This document shows, in pieces, positions 5,355-5,708 of a stretch of DNA of 5,708 nucleotides. The notes below the pieces were generated by a model. That model was given only the letters and a program-made list of their open reading frames with translations, was not told the origin of the DNA and did not search any database. A program made the position numbers and the translations under genes. Each line of letters opens with the position of its first letter. The first letter of the stretch is position 1. The DNA is from Methanobacteriota archaeon (GTDB lineage Archaea; Halobacteriota; Methanosarcinia; Methanosarcinales; Methanoperedenaceae), in assembly GCA_018900975.1 (NCBI GenBank), contig JAHIFK010000331.1:1-5708 (forward strand), read 5' to 3'.

Positions 5355-5708
5355 TTAATTCTGGCACGACGGTTTCATAAGGGATTTCTTGATATAGTCA
5401 GTGCAGCTTGCAAGTATCTGGTCGGCGTCACCCTGGACATCCATACCTGCTGCACCCTCATGCCCCCCGCCCGTACCATTATACTTTACACTAATTTCTT
5501 CCATCAGCCTCGCAAGATTAACACCTGCGTTTATGGCGCATTTCCTGGCGCGCGCGCTCATCTTGACCTGGTCGCCCTCCTTTGAAGCAACAAAAGCCAC
5601 ATCAGCGCCTATTGAAATAAGATTTGAGGCTGCTGCGCCTCCGAACGAGCTTACCTGTGAAGTTACGATGACCCAGTCATCCACTCTTTCGATCACCGAA
5701 CGCTGGGC
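5355..5708 (-). CDS. DHH/DHHA1-family phosphoesterase, C-terminal part (partial)
   Basis: The frame is open to the right edge (upstream codons read AQRS), so the N-terminal DHH catalytic domain is outside the window and the GTG at 5696 is internal. The 117 visible residues form the DHHA1 domain, with GTGGGHEGAAG (GGGH at 5460-5471 on the complement), the substrate-binding signature of RecJ/NrnA/GdpP-type enzymes. Before it is KEGDQVKMSARA, the strand and turn that normally precede it. The family hydrolyses phosphodiester bonds in single-stranded DNA, short oligonucleotides, cyclic dinucleotides or pyrophosphate; which of these applies cannot be told from this part. The short tail KKSLMKPSCQN is not conserved as far as I know. 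The gene converges on leuA with 3 bases between the stop codons, so the two transcripts must overlap at their 3' ends. Confidence 0.85.
   Translation of the reverse strand, partial: AQRSVIERVDDWVIVTSQVSSFGGAAASNLISIGADVAFVASKEGDQVKMSARARKCAINAGVNLARLMEEISVKYNGTGGGHEGAAGMDVQGDADQILASCTDYIKKSLMKPSCQN

Noticed and set aside
5355..5696. Treating the minus-strand gene as a complete 113-residue protein from GTG 5696
   Set aside because: The frame stays open to the window edge and a DHHA1 domain alone lacks the catalytic DHH half, so it is a partial gene.

Overview
The window looks like a euryarchaeal chromosome, most likely from the methanogen/ANME (Methanosarcinales-like) side. It shows a stand-alone biotin carboxylase of the two-subunit archaeal pyruvate carboxylase type followed directly by a biotin protein ligase, an archaeal LeuA with a C-terminal regulatory domain, GGTGA/GGAGG ribosome binding sites, TATA-type promoters and closely packed stop/start overlaps. 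The exact genus cannot be fixed from this sequence. No tRNA, rRNA, CRISPR array or insertion sequence was seen, and no gene-free stretch exceeds 300 bases.

Left part (1-3328): one plus-strand, operon-like run. It starts inside pycA (5' end outside the window) and continues with a biotin protein ligase, a small exported lipoprotein and a four-helix membrane protein. The junctions are ATGA, a short overlap, and TAATG. PycA is the ATP-dependent biotin-carboxylating subunit of pyruvate carboxylase; the ligase would attach biotin to its partner PycB, which is not in the window. The ligase gene appears to have lost the core of its N-terminal DNA-binding domain: the first helix still starts at an ATGA overlap with pycA, the wing of the winged helix is still present in another frame, and the recognition helix between them is gone. 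The junction before the membrane protein holds three degenerate repeats that create a chain of very short ORFs linked stop-to-start.

Middle (3329-3774): a 188-base spacer with a TATA-like box, then a small Cys-rich protein of unknown function that probably starts leaderless.

Right part (3775-5708): a second TATA-like promoter and a 2-isopropylmalate synthase (leuA, leucine biosynthesis). The conserved N-terminus of leuA is open but has no ATG/GTG/TTG start in frame; the nearest promoter-proximal ATG (3818) lies one frame off. This means a +1 frameshift or sequence error, a non-standard ATT start, or a leader peptide. The last gene, on the minus strand and cut by the window end, is the C-terminal part of a DHH/DHHA1 phosphoesterase; its stop lies 3 bases from the leuA stop.

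Most of the window is ordinary metabolism. The points most worth checking are the remodelled biotin ligase N-terminus, the leuA start problem, the mini-ORF repeat junction, the HPLSH variant of a site-2-protease-like membrane protein and the Glu-to-Met change in LeuA.
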